A stretch of 64,000 bases of DNA from the NCBI RefSeq assembly GCF_008831285.2, contig NC_045146.1, positions 23,577,703 to 23,641,702 of the forward strand, given 5' to 3'. Position 1 is the stretch's first letter. Each line of letters begins with the position of its first letter. The position numbers were made by a program, and so were the translations under genes. The notes beneath the pieces are model-generated. The model worked only from the letters and a program-made list of their open reading frames with translations. It was not told the DNA's origin and did no database searches. The stretch comes from Nymphaea colorata. Its lineage: Eukaryota > Streptophyta > Magnoliopsida > Nymphaeales > Nymphaeaceae. Positions 47,401 to 56,793 of this stretch are shown one piece after another.

Positions 47401-50400
47401 TGATATCCCTAAAGGGACACACTTAGTTGGCTCTAAGTGGGTTTACAACGTGAAGTACAAACCTGATGGCACTGTAGATCGATATAAAGCTCGTCTGGTT
47501 GCAAAGGGGTTCAGCCAGAAGTATGGGATCGACTATCTTGAGACCTTTGCCCCTGTTGCAAAGTTGAAGACTGTGAGGGTTATTCTTGCTCTTGCTGTGC
47601 ACAAGAAGTGGCGCATGGACCAGCTTGATGTTAAAAATGCGTTCTTGAACGGCCATCTGGAGGAAGAAGTCTATATGAGCATGCCTCCCGGGTATGTTCA
47701 AGAGGGAAAATGTTGTCACCTCAAGAAAGCTTTGTATGGCTTGAAGCAGTCGCCTAGAGCCTGGTTTGAGAGACTAAGGATCGTTATGAAGTCTACTGGG
47801 TACAAGCAAGGAAATGGAGATCATACCCTATTCATAAAGCAGAGAGATGGTCTGGTGAGTCTTCTCCTTGTCTACGTTGATGATATGATTGTCACGGGCA
47901 GTGATGAAGAAGAAAACAGAAAGATGAAAGAGAGATTAGCTAAAGAATTCGACCTCAAGGATCTGGGTAAGCTGAGATACTTTTTGGGGATAGAAATTGC
48001 TCGATCAGAGACAGGGCTGGTTATGAATCAAAGGAAGTACACTCTTGACTTATTAAAGGAGACAGGTAAACTTGGTTGTAGGCCCTATCTTACTCCTATG
48101 GAGTCGGGAACTAAGATAAGTATCAAGACGGGCACCACTCTGGATGAGGAAGGAAAAGGGCGATATCAGAGGCTAGTCGGTAAGCTTATCTATCTTACTC
48201 TAACTCGCCCTGATATCACGTATGCGGTAAATGTGCTAAGTCAATTTATGCATGCTCCAACGGATTGTCATTGGAAGAGTGCAGAACGAGTGTTGGGGTA
48301 TCTAAAGAATGACCCAGGAAAAGGGCTGCTGTATACTCGACAAGACAAACTTACTATTGAGGGCTACTCAGATGCAGATTGGGCAGGTTGCACTGACACA
48401 AGGAGGTCTACTACAGGGTATTGTATCTTTCTTGGAGGTAACCTAGTTGTTTGGAGAAGTAAGAGGCAAGAAGTATGTTCGAGGTCGAGTGCTGAGGCTG
48501 AGTACAGGGCTGTTGCAATGGGGGTTACAGAGATGCTGTGGCTGAAGATTCTTTTGACTGATATTGGTGTGGAACTGGGAGATAAAATGAAGATGTACTG
48601 TGACAACAAGTCTGCGATTAATCTTGCCAATAATCCAGTTCTACATGACAGGACCAAACATGTGGAGATTGACCGTCATTTTATCCGGGAACGCATTGAC
48701 TCAAAGGAGCTGATTCTGCCATATATGAAGTCTGAAGATCAAGTTGCAGACGTCCTAACTAAAGGGCTTTGTACTTCTTCATTTGAAAAGAATGTTAGCA
48801 AGCTTGGCATGTTTGACATGTATGCCAAGCTTGAGGGGGAGTGTTAGAATATGTTGTTATGGGAACCGGGTCCATATCTGGACCCGGTTCTATGGGGCGC
48901 GGGTACCGAGGCAGGCTCGGTACCCTAGGCGGCTTCTCCTCTCTCCCTCTTTATATTGTCACTTGTGTTTAGTGTTGAAGCAGTGAAATATAATTTTCTC
49001 TCTCCTAGGGTTGCGGTGAGCCCCTAGGTCAGAGCCTCCCCGTGGTTTTTCACCTCTTTCTGAGGTTTTCCACGTAGATTGTGTGTTTGTTCTCCACTCT
49101 CTCTCTCTGTGGTTCGTGTTTCTACATGGGCAAATGTATTGTTTGAGGCTTTCCTGCTTATTAGTTATCACATTAGAATTCCTATGTAGCACGCTAGCAA
49201 CCTTTGCTCTAGAGGTGAAGTATCCTTTTACTCTCTGTTTCTACTTTTAAGAACCTCCTGATAGTTTAGCTACTATATATTTAGGTTCTTGGCCCTCTGT
49301 CTCCTTGTGGACATGGTGTTTGGTGCTTGGCTTTTAGCAGGAGTTTGTTTATCTCCAATATGCGATTCATCTCATCTAAAAAATTGAGTTCATATTCGAT
49401 ATGAGATATTGCGAATCTTGCAAAATCTCTTTAAATGTTTCTCTGAATTTTTTGGTTGTATCATCTAATCCCTCTCAAGAACATATTCTTATGCATTGTG
49501 AAACTACCATCTGGAGCCCAAAAACGTGGCTTATGGTTCTTGTCAGTCAGTCACCTTCAACCATGAGTAAGAATTTCTGCCAAATTGATCTGACTAGACT
49601 AGCAGGTGGTGTCCTTGAGGCAGCAGTTCCAAAACTTCTGCTGACTTCCTTGTCCCTGCGTGAAAGTGTCTCTTTCTTTGCCGCCACTTAACTATGAACA
49701 TGTTAACAACCAAAAGAGCTTATTAATCATTGTCTGTTGGCTTTGTGGTAACTGCCTGGTTTTTATCTCTGTCAAAATAGTTTGTTGGCTTTGCTTCCAA
49801 CCACGTTGCTATGTTGAAAGAATTATAAAAGAAAAAACGAATATTTTGTATATCATTCTGTGATAATGGAATTCCGTTTATTTTTCTTCCAAATATACAG
49901 GATGCACCAGATTATGCACCTGGTACACAGAAAAATGTGACTGGTGAAGTCATCAGGTGGAACAATGTTTCTGGGCCAGAGAGAATGGATGCTGTAAAGT
50001 ACATTGAACTGCTAGAAGCTGAAATCGAGGAGCTATCACGCCAAGTAGAACGCAAATCCACAAATGGGGAGAATGAACTTTTGGCATATCTCAAATCTCT
50101 TCAACCTCAAAACTTGCAGGTATCTTTCAAAAATTTATGAGTATAAACTATCTGATTCTTTCTTCCTAGATTAACTGAAAAGTATACATGAAAATTATTC
50201 TTTGTAAGTTGGTGCTAGTAACCGGATATGGGATATGAATCGGGTCCCATTAGGGCTGATCCAACAATGCTTATAAATAGGTCGAAGGGCCCGAATTAAG
50301 GATCATCACTAGTATTAATCACCTGGCCCTCTGGTGAAGGAGAACCCTAATCGGGGATTAGGGTCAGCATGGGTGAATTTAGAGGCCTTATCGGGTGCCT

Positions 50401-53400
50401 TGCTCTTGTAACCAGCTGTGTTAGCCAGAGGTTAACAGTTGGTTAGTCTCTTACACCCCATTATATAACCCCCCAATGTTAATTATATAACAATGGACAA
50501 AAATAAAATGTTATTTGTACAAAAATCCACAAGAATGTGCTTGTTAATATCATGTCCTTCCTTTCCAACTATGTAAAGCACCCACAGAAGTGTTACTAAG
50601 TATTTTGCACGAGAACTCTATCAAAGATCACTGGACAGGTACTGGCTAGAGATAGTATGTGTATAGAGTGTGTGTGCAGTTCTGTTTAATGATTAATCTT
50701 TTGTACCATCTTATTATATTCCTACTTTTTGTCATTGAGATTGGTGTATTTATTCATTCTGCTAGTGACTGATTTCGTTTGCTGGGTAAGCTGAAGATAC
50801 TAGATATCAGAAGCTAAAATTTCAGATTTGCATTTGGTTTTATTAACAAACCAAGTCAGAGGAACTGAAATTTGGCTTGCGTCAGTCCATTACTGTCTGC
50901 CTTGTGACGTGATGGAGGACTATGGAAATCTTCCTGGAGCCACACCAAGTTTATAAACAGCACAGGCAAACCTTTAACAGCCAACAGTTGTAGCTTATAT
51001 AAGTGATACCGTAGCTGGAAAACTCTCTGCATTCTATCTATCTATTTAAATTACTACACTTGTATGTTCAGTGCAAATATGAAGAGCTGAAAAAGTGACT
51101 GTGTTCAATCCTAGTCTCAATACATAATGCTACTTCCTTTGATCAAAGGTCTTTGGTTTCATAAATCAATTTATAATCCTTTAGTTCCTTTGTTCAAGGG
51201 TCTTTGGTTTTATACATCAATTTGCTGAATGGGTCTTTTGCATTTCACTAGTTTCAAAGAATTGGGGGCCCTGGAGTATTTTAGCCAATGTTGTAAAAAG
51301 CGTATCATAAGCCGTATCGGTCTGGCTTTAAGATACGCTGTATCGTAAAATATCGTAACGTATCGTAACCGTATCGTTTTTTTTTAAATAATTATAAAAA
51401 TATAAAAAATTCTCAAAAAATAATAAAAAATCAATAAAAATTACCGTTTTCGTACCTCTATCGTGTTGTATCGTAACCGTATCGTAACGTATCGTGCCGT
51501 ATCATAACTGTATCGTTGCCGTATTGTAACCGTATCGTACGATACGGTGCCCGCATCGTAAATGTACGATACAGAGGGTGTATTGTATTGTATTTTACGT
51601 ACGATACGGCTCCGTATCGTACGATACGTACAACACTAATTTTAGCATAGACTAAGAAATTATAGTTTAAAAGTCTGAAGTTGGGGTTTTGAAAAATGTT
51701 GGTCTGACGACCACCAATTGTTCAAGTTCTGCATCAAATAGATCAGTTCCGTTCCATGAACCCTTTCATGTAGGAGGTGACTTGATGAGCTTAGCTGGAA
51801 TGGCTCGATGCCTACAAGAACCTGATATAGGCTTGGGGACAAAGGGCACAGTTATCGTGGCTCATTGAGTGGGTTGGACCACTTTTTGCATAAATTGTCA
51901 CGAGTAGTGTACACTCATATAAGATGGTTTAGATCCGTGGTGTGATGTGGGCTTCTACTAGAAGTATTTGCTTCCATTGCACTGTAATATAAAGGATGGT
52001 TCTTGGTGTCATTCACGTTTGGCAGCAGCCTCATTTTGCCACTCACCGCATCTTTATGGAGATTATAAAGACAGCAAAATCTTGTGTTGCTTATGCCCCT
52101 TAACTTGCATGATATTTTTTGTGGTTAACAAAGGTGAACTATTCAGTACTGATTCTAATGATTCTTTCCATTTCTCATATCAAAATTCTTTTTAACTTGT
52201 TCTTTCGTTACACTTCTACTTTTGGATTATTAGACTATCTTTTCTTTTCTTATAAAGTTGCTATATTGGTGCACTCTCTACTCTTATTGCATGCTTGGGT
52301 GATCCTAGAGCCAGATTAGAAACCTGGTTTTAGCATCAAAACTAGTTTCAAGGCAAGCATGGTTTGATGCCAAAGTCAAATTTCTAATCCGTTTCTAGTT
52401 TTAGTTGTGAACTGGCTATCATCTTGTGCCATTATGCTGATTTGTTATGATACTTATGCTTTCTGTGGCATACATCTGGAGTACTTGATGTATGTTACTG
52501 AATTCTTATACATGCCATATGGCTGCCTCTTATATGACTAGCTTGTGCAGGAACTAGCCAGTGGTGCTGGTGAGGATGTTGTATTTGCAATGAATACATT
52601 CATAAAGCGTCTTCTTGGGGCTTCAGATCCTGAACAAATGAAGGTATGGAATCAGTGTGCCACATTCCTTGCACTTCAGCTGAAAGACACTCCGTCTTTC
52701 TATTCTTCAATTGAAAACGATTGCCTCTCATTAATTTCATAATTGTCATTGTGTGTGAAACATAACTAAGCATATTTGTGCTAGTAGGCGTTTATTGTAG
52801 ATCTGCTATGCCTGTGTTTGTCTGTTTCTTAGAAGGTAATTAGGCTTTTCAAATGTGGAGAGAGAGATGATTTCCCATAATTTGGATCCTTATTGTTTCA
52901 CAATACTTTCATGTCTACAGTTAACATAATCGTGATATGATGCTTATGGGAGTTGGTGGTGAAATTGTTGACCAAAAAGCTTGGATTATTAGCAGGCCTC
53001 CTGTACATAGGAAGCATATAGCCATGGCTGCAGGCTTCTTGTCTGTAAAACTCAATTATTGTCATAGAGGCTAGATACTTTTGCTGTTGGATACAAGTCT
53101 TGATCTTGGCATGGCTGTGATTTTTGAGTTTCCATAATAGCCAAATAGCCAGATTAGGTTTATTAATGAGTTTCTGTTGCAGAGGTAGGTGCATGCGGAT
53201 GTCCAGGCAGGAACTAATTTCGCATTTCCTGTCATTCTGCAGGCAGCAGCGACACAGACTTCAGCTCCGGAGCTTGCAAATTTGCTCTACTGGCTGATGG
53301 TTGTGGGTTACAGCATCCGGAATATTGAGGTGCGGTTTGATATGGAGCGGGTTCTTGGCACTACCCCAAAACTTGCTGAGCTACCGCCTGGTGAGAGCCT

Positions 53401-53404
53401 CTAG
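41198..53404 (+). CDS. DUF760 family protein, probably chloroplast (8 exons)
   Basis: Exons: 41198-41425, 41819-about 41890, 42752-42841, 43228-43308, 43387-43518, 49901-50119, 52551-52643, 53243-53404; all introns phase 0, product about 358 aa. The end of exon 2 is uncertain (donor after TGT at 41890 or after ATT at 41884). The first 60-70 residues are Ser/Arg-rich with few acidic residues, like a plastid transit peptide. Conserved parts: RRDILLEYVKNVQPEFMELF, VVEAMRQTVTNMIGSLPPQFF, AENLAQLMYSVMMTGYMFRN, DAPDYAPGTQKNVTGEVIRW, DAVKYIELLEAEIEEL, ANLLYWLMVVGYSIRN and GTTPKLAELPPGESL. The two GY-RN blocks (MMTGYMFRNAQYR and MVVGYSIRNIEVR) reveal the duplicated DUF760 architecture. The biochemical role is unknown. 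Intron 5 contains a full copia element in the same orientation, and intron 6 an hAT-like MITE. Confidence 0.9.
41432..41486. repeat. (CT)n(GT)n microsatellite just after the DUF760 exon 1 donor
   Basis: About 47 bp of CT repeats followed by GT repeats, starting about 6 nt after the intron 1 GT. Its closeness to the 5' splice site means length changes could affect exon 1 splicing. Confidence 0.9.
43836..44120 (+). repeat. 5' LTR of the copia element
   Basis: 285 bp, TG...CA ends. U3 contains two near-adjacent perfect hairpins: GAACCGGGTCC/GGACCCGGTTC (arms 43857-43867 and 43874-43884) and GGGTACCGAG/CTCGGTACCC (arms 43895-43904 and 43910-43919). A TATA-like TTTATATT lies at 43944-43951, so R probably begins about 25-35 nt further on. 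Confidence 0.95.
43944..43951 (+). promoter_or_regulatory. TATA-like box in copia 5' LTR
   Basis: TTTATATT in a CT-rich context roughly 110 bp into the LTR, the expected position for the element promoter. The same box is present in the 3' LTR (about 48950-48957), where it could drive transcription into downstream DUF760 exons. Confidence 0.5.
44121..44138 (+). other. primer-binding site (initiator tRNA-Met)
   Basis: TGGTATCAGAGCCAGGTT begins at the base after the 5' LTR. TGGTATCAGAGC is the standard copia primer-binding site complementary to the 3' end of initiator tRNA-Met. Confidence 0.93.
44202..44340 (+). repeat. GC-rich direct repeats in the copia 5' leader
   Basis: Two imperfect copies of a unit near 78 bp (from 44202 and from 44280), both starting CCGGCGCCGCTGCTGC and containing GACGTCGCCCTG and CCGCCGTCCTCTGTT. 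A strongly GC-rich CCG/TTCC leader follows up to about 44,500, unlike the rest of the element. It may fold strongly. It is open in the gag-pol frame but has no ATG. Confidence 0.75.
44537..48847 (+). CDS. copia gag-pol polyprotein
   Basis: Single frame of 1436 aa from the first in-frame ATG (44537, context GTGATGGC). Approximate residue positions: gag to about 240; CCHC zinc knuckle C-x2-C-x4-H-x4-C at about 250; aspartic protease DSG at about 353; integrase with H-x-H/C-x2-C zinc region and catalytic D, D, E at about 548, 611 and 646 (contexts HSDVWGP, FRTDNARE, NGIAERKN); RT from about 968 with YVDD at about 1112; RNase H with DADWAGC at about 1279; KHVEIDRHFIRE near 1374. No internal stop or frameshift was seen. 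The last Cys codon and TAG stop fall within the first six bases of the 3' LTR, and the polypurine tract encodes the residues before them. The frame is open further upstream, but only from a non-ATG codon. Confidence 0.95.
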   Translation: MAEAMGTQKDAVLDTGSASKTENVPLQVTSIRLTKDNYLSWSAALEIGITSRGRLSYITGDKPAPIKSDPQWATWALEDSQVKVWIISSVSSDIQPLILRKPTSFDMWTVLAKMYGRKKRHLRTYQIKRSIYSLTQGDLSVAAFYAALKTKWEELDYHVTDEWTCGSDHSLYWEKEWMDRTFLFLGGLRDEFESIRSQILNGDEIPGIEEVYARVESEEQRRQVMHLDTGHGPSAFVSRASGTGQRPARHCTHCHKLGHSVDFCWDLHPEKRLVRGRPPSGKRSPTVSDSSQSNSSSGAKSKLSPAQLKELQAYISRLSTTPEESSTSEGAQLAQALIASIDQGNPSLGDWIVDSGATHHMTGDSKLFQEYQLSSGKQRVSMADGSSISVAGKGSLSLLNKYHLHNALHVPNIPVNLLSVSSITKELNCNLIFSADHCSLQDLVTGKKIGIGSVTDGLYRLPVQVASALISATSGHLSGVNDRSTVLRWHERLGHLPFQLIKKLFPHLFASVSIDSFACEVCQLAKHVRASYPISLNKSTHPFALVHSDVWGPSGVPTCGGCHYFLTLIDDYSRCTFVYLLRERSEVPAVVKNFVAFVETQFHTTVQAFRTDNAREYVSQSLDEFLKGKGIVHETSCSYTPPQNGIAERKNRHLLNVTRAIMFQRHVPKRYWGDALLTSAHLINRMPTRVLDGQSPYSTLWPTQNPWPLTPRVFGCSCFMHNHSPTLKKLDPRSIKGVFLGYSSTQKGYKCVDPTTSKVYVSRDVTFHEHESYFPVNTLQGECLGNKGEEYSSNQLIQFMEFLDYKVSPSVIDTVTVSNEKGSHMEGVTVDAQPTVARDHLFGKVYVRKEKATVEDVGDEDRTNPNLVISPDDPSPSNEELPIALRKGTRSCTSHPIQRFVSYAKLSTNYKCFITTLSKVVIPRSVDDAKDDPKWLHAMTEEMGALAKNKTWEVVDIPKGTHLVGSKWVYNVKYKPDGTVDRYKARLVAKGFSQKYGIDYLETFAPVAKLKTVRVILALAVHKKWRMDQLDVKNAFLNGHLEEEVYMSMPPGYVQEGKCCHLKKALYGLKQSPRAWFERLRIVMKSTGYKQGNGDHTLFIKQRDGLVSLLLVYVDDMIVTGSDEEENRKMKERLAKEFDLKDLGKLRYFLGIEIARSETGLVMNQRKYTLDLLKETGKLGCRPYLTPMESGTKISIKTGTTLDEEGKGRYQRLVGKLIYLTLTRPDITYAVNVLSQFMHAPTDCHWKSAERVLGYLKNDPGKGLLYTRQDKLTIEGYSDADWAGCTDTRRSTTGYCIFLGGNLVVWRSKRQEVCSRSSAEAEYRAVAMGVTEMLWLKILLTDIGVELGDKMKMYCDNKSAINLANNPVLHDRTKHVEIDRHFIRERIDSKELILPYMKSEDQVADVLTKGLCTSSFEKNVSKLGMFDMYAKLEGEC
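48832..48841 (+). other. polypurine tract of the copia element
   Basis: A purine run reading GAGGGGGAG sits directly before the 3' LTR, in the position of the plus-strand DNA primer. It doubles as coding sequence (Glu-Gly-Glu) for the end of gag-pol. Confidence 0.88.
48842..49126 (+). repeat. 3' LTR of the copia element
   Basis: 285 bp, the same ends as the 5' LTR, with a single mismatch seen by eye, in the loop of the second U3 hairpin. The gag-pol stop codon lies in its first six bases. Transcription termination or polyadenylation signals here could truncate DUF760 pre-mRNA. Confidence 0.96.
51286..51638. mobile_element. hAT-like MITE in DUF760 intron 6
   Basis: A 353 bp element flanked by an exact 8 bp direct repeat ATTTTAGC (51278-51285 and 51639-51646), the target duplication size of hAT transposons. 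Its ends, CAATGTTGTA and (reverse complement) TAGTGTTGTA, match at 8 of 10 positions and both fit the hAT terminal consensus YARNG. The interior is unusual: many copies of CGTATCGTAAC/CCGTATCGTA words and self-complementary GTATCGTACGATAC, with an A/T-rich centre at about 51,378-51,450. No coding capacity, so a non-autonomous element. Confidence 0.8.
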
Positions 53405-55675
53405 TACTGCTGTTGGACTGTCGGGCCAGAAATGGACGCGGGCAGATGGCGATCAACAGAGCATGATTCATGCCTTGACTTTCTTGCAAAGACATTCATA
53501 TAACAGCTTTAATTTGCTCGGCCGTTTCTAGAGCTTCTTGTCTAGCGAAAATCATCAGTATTTTTATCAAGTTGAAGAATGGTAGTTGAAAGCCATAGGT
53601 TGAACGCAACAAACTTTATAATCACTTCGGTTCAATCATTACGCCCATGAGTGGGATCAATTTGAATGATAACACAACCATGGAATGCGATTTCTTGTAA
53701 CCATGGAATGCAATTTCTTGAAGATTAACTGAACTCTGTATTCGTGCGTTTGTGTGCGAGTGTGAGAGAGAGTGGGAGACCTATCAATGGGATGGGAGAG
53801 TTGTAAGCCATCTCTCTTCCTCTTATCTCCAAGGTTTAAGGTTGCTTTGAAATTACTGTCATACGGTATATATTTTAACTTGAGTGTTTGCACGCCACCA
53901 TTGTCCAGAAAAGTAGAATCCACAAGAATTAAACTGAAAACACATCATCTTTGCTGCCCTAAAACAGCTTCCTGGGATCATATGTTGCACAATTGATAAG
54001 TCATAGATTTTTAGGAACTTTTATTATATTAAAGGCCAAACTTTATTTTTAATCAGCAAGAATAAAAAATATATATCTCTTTGTCCTTTTGACCTGGTTT
54101 CTGTGAGACCAAGACATAGGAATAAGACAAATATCATTGGAAAACTTGGAAAAGAAAATTGTCTTGCATATCTCATTTGCGATAAAGAGGTTTTCAAAAG
54201 ACTCATTTTTTCGTTCAAAGCCATCGACTAACTTTCAACTTCAGGAAGTGCCTTGTCTGAATTATGACATTATCCTTTTCTTGAAGATTATACATATAAA
54301 GACATTAATATTCACTAATTGGCTCCATCGTGACGAGAACGTTGCATGAGAGAATTCTTGGCGACGTTAGTGACTGTCGGTAAAGACCAGCAACCATTTT
54401 TCCAAGCAAAACTGACCACTTATTGAGCCAGGCTAGAGATACACGCCGAAGCTTATTGTCCACCAAGAATCGTGAATAATTGATACGGTGTGAACTGATG
54501 AAACATTTCTGTTCGACTAAGCGACTTCCGATGAGTCTAGGCTCCATCTTTTCAAAAATTTGTTTGATTGGGTCCAAGCAATTTGTCTCTTATCTTGAAG
54601 AGGTCAACAGACCCAAGTGCAAGACACCATTCACAAATCAATCAGAAATAAATTTTGCTTGAACTGGCTTTTCAAGCCAATCTACAATGTTAGCAAAACA
54701 TGGTAATTAGCAAACTATATATTTCTCATGAGGAAGCCACGCTCACTCTCCTCTTTAACTGCTAGACAATACACAGTGTCATGCTTAATTAGAATAGACG
54801 AAATGCAAAATAATTTAAAAAGTTATTAGCAAAAACTAAGCCTTTCCCAAACACAGGTCCTGTTTTTCAGTTGATGATGAAAAGGTGGACTTTTAGAAAA
54901 TCTTTTTTCCGACATTCCCTTTTTTTTTTCAGATAAAAAATTAAAGTTCATCTTCATTCTCCGCTCTGAAGGTCCTTTGAGACCTACATGAAAACTAGAC
55001 GCTATAAAATGTGGAAAGAGGGAAAGCGGATGAAATGCGATCCTTTTTCACTGAAACGGACAAAGGCTGTGGGTCCAGCGGAATGGAAAACTCATTCAGT
55101 TTCCGGTCTCCCATTCCAATCGAAACTGGTTGTGGCAAAATTCTCTCTCGAAACTCCTTGGAATGGAAAAGCCCAACCGGGAAAAAGGGCGTTCGGAAAG
55201 GGATGTGGCCATGTCGGCCGTGTGCTTCCCATTTATCCGTCAAGAATATGCCGGCGATATTCTTCAAATTATTCTAACGGGAAGAAAAAAATTAACCGTT
55301 GAATGGCCACAAATTTCAATGATAATTACCGTCTATATAAAATTCTTTTCTTTTACCGACACCAGCATTGATCTAAGGTAAATCATGAATCGAGGCGCCG
55401 TATAGGGACCCTTTTTCTCAAGTTGGTGTTTGTCATCTTTAGATTGTCAATTTTACAGCCGTATTATTCCGCTCAACTAGATGAATCATGCCAGCATCGA
55501 CAATTCAAGAAAAGTCAAACTTCAAACTTTGTAACATTTATGTCTGTCTAATTCATTGGTGGGGCAGTATTAGCTGATATGGGTTGACATATCTTGATAC
55601 CGGCAATATTGTTTTTGATTATTTGGTATATAAGACAATGCAAGTTTGTTTGATCATTGCACTGGAAAACTAAAG

Positions 55676-55964
55676 GTAGCGTTTCGATGTACACTAAAAA
55701 AAAATTAGTTTTGCGAAAACTAGTTTGGAATCGATTTTGAAAAACTGGTTCGTGTGTTTGACTACAGGATCAAAACACTTTTCCTTTTTTTTTTCTTTTT
55801 TGTGAATAACCTGAGGTGCCATGCTAATTCATTTCCTTATAAAAACAATTTTTGCCAAAACTCATTTTTGGTGTCATCCAAACTTCTTGGAAACGGCATT
55901 TTGAAAGTAAAACCATTTTTTACTTCAAAAAATGGTTTGGGGCTGTCATCTAAACGCCTTCTTA
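55676..55964. mobile_element. possible MITE with GCGTTT-GATG ends
   Basis: Imperfect inverted ends: GTAGCGTTTCGATGTACA at the left and, reverse complemented, AAGGCGTTTAGATGACA at the right, enclosing about 260 bp of A/T-rich non-coding sequence with TTTTGAAAACTGG-like words. GGCGTTTGGATG-type ends are common in plant hAT-like MITEs. I could not find a clean target duplication, so the boundaries are approximate. Confidence 0.4.
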
Positions 55965-56683
55965 GAGTTCACCATGCTTTATCTGCTCAATATCCAAGAA
56001 ATTATAAACGACGAAGTTCCAATTGGGACTCTAATTTGTGATCGTCTCGATTCCAATACTTGGCACTTGAAGTCACGTTTGTTTTGCAATACGAAATACA
56101 AGGCACTAAAGAACTTCTTAATTATAACAGTAACTCCAGAGAAAACGTCGCACGTTTCAGAGAAGATGATGAGAATCTCCGACGCCGTAAGACGCCTCGC
56201 TGCGTGCCGGGCGTCGGAATTTCCGTCGCAACCTGAGGCGCTTGTTATACAGACATGTTTCGTTTCACTTTGACGTGAAATTCCGATTTCTTCAAAAATG
56301 CATAAAACATTTGTTCCAACTCGAATCGTACTTCGACACAGTTAAATCTCTTTTCCGGAAAGAGATAAACGGGAAAAAGACGAAGACTAACGTTCATTTT
56401 GCGTGCTGCGAAAAAAAAAGAAGTCCCCAGCTCATCTTCTGCGCTTCCCGCCAGGCAGACGCCGGAAAAAGGAAAAGGAGAATTTCTTATCTATGGGTTT
56501 TTACTTGCGCTTTCATTTATTTGAGAAAGGCCTCAACTTTCCAGGAAGGAACTACAACAAGAAAAGGTCGAAGGCCTTTATATGCTTCAGAGCACGCGTT
56601 CTTCGTGAAAACAAAAGTCGTCCACTTCCGGGGGTAAAAAAAAAAAAAGGACAAAAAGAAGTTACTTCCACATGTTCTTCCCC

Positions 56684-56690
56684 ATAAATA
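56684..56690 (+). promoter_or_regulatory. TATA-like box of the first LysM gene
   Basis: ATAAATA in the context CTTCCCCATAAATACAGC, about 105 bp before the start codon, followed by a CT-rich stretch that would be the 5' leader. Confidence 0.45.
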
Positions 56691-56793
56691 CAGCTTGCTT
56701 TGTACTCCACCGTCGTCACTCTTCTGCAACTATTACGCGCTCTTTTAGAGCGTGACAGAGGGAGAAGGAGGGGTCATCTTTTCCCCTACCACC

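Larger units (their letters stand above)
43836..49126 (+). mobile_element. full-length Ty1/copia LTR retrotransposon, apparently intact
   Basis: A 5291 bp element with 285 bp LTRs beginning TGTTAG and ending CTACA, flanked by an exact 5 bp target duplication TGGGC (43831-43835 and 49127-49131). A primer-binding site matching initiator tRNA-Met directly follows the 5' LTR, and a polypurine tract precedes the 3' LTR. One uninterrupted gag-pol frame has the order gag, protease, integrase, reverse transcriptase, RNase H, which defines Ty1/copia. LTRs differ at one position by eye (43908 G versus A in the 3' copy), implying very recent insertion. It lies in DUF760 intron 5 in the sense orientation. 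I did not assign a copia lineage. Confidence 0.97.
53405..56793. other. intergenic region between DUF760 and the first LysM gene
   Basis: About 3.4 kb. The DUF760 3' UTR probably occupies the first 300 bp. A 22-23 bp tandem duplication (AACCATGGAATGC-ATTTCTTG) lies at about 53,677-53,721. Short open frames around 55,000-55,300 lie in a more GC-balanced block but show no domain. A MITE-like unit is listed separately. The last 150 bp carry the LysM promoter. Confidence 0.5.

Noticed and set aside
54988-55302. Overlapping frames in a GC-balanced intergenic block
   Set aside because: Three frames on both strands are open over the same stretch, no motif is recognised, and no splice partners were found.
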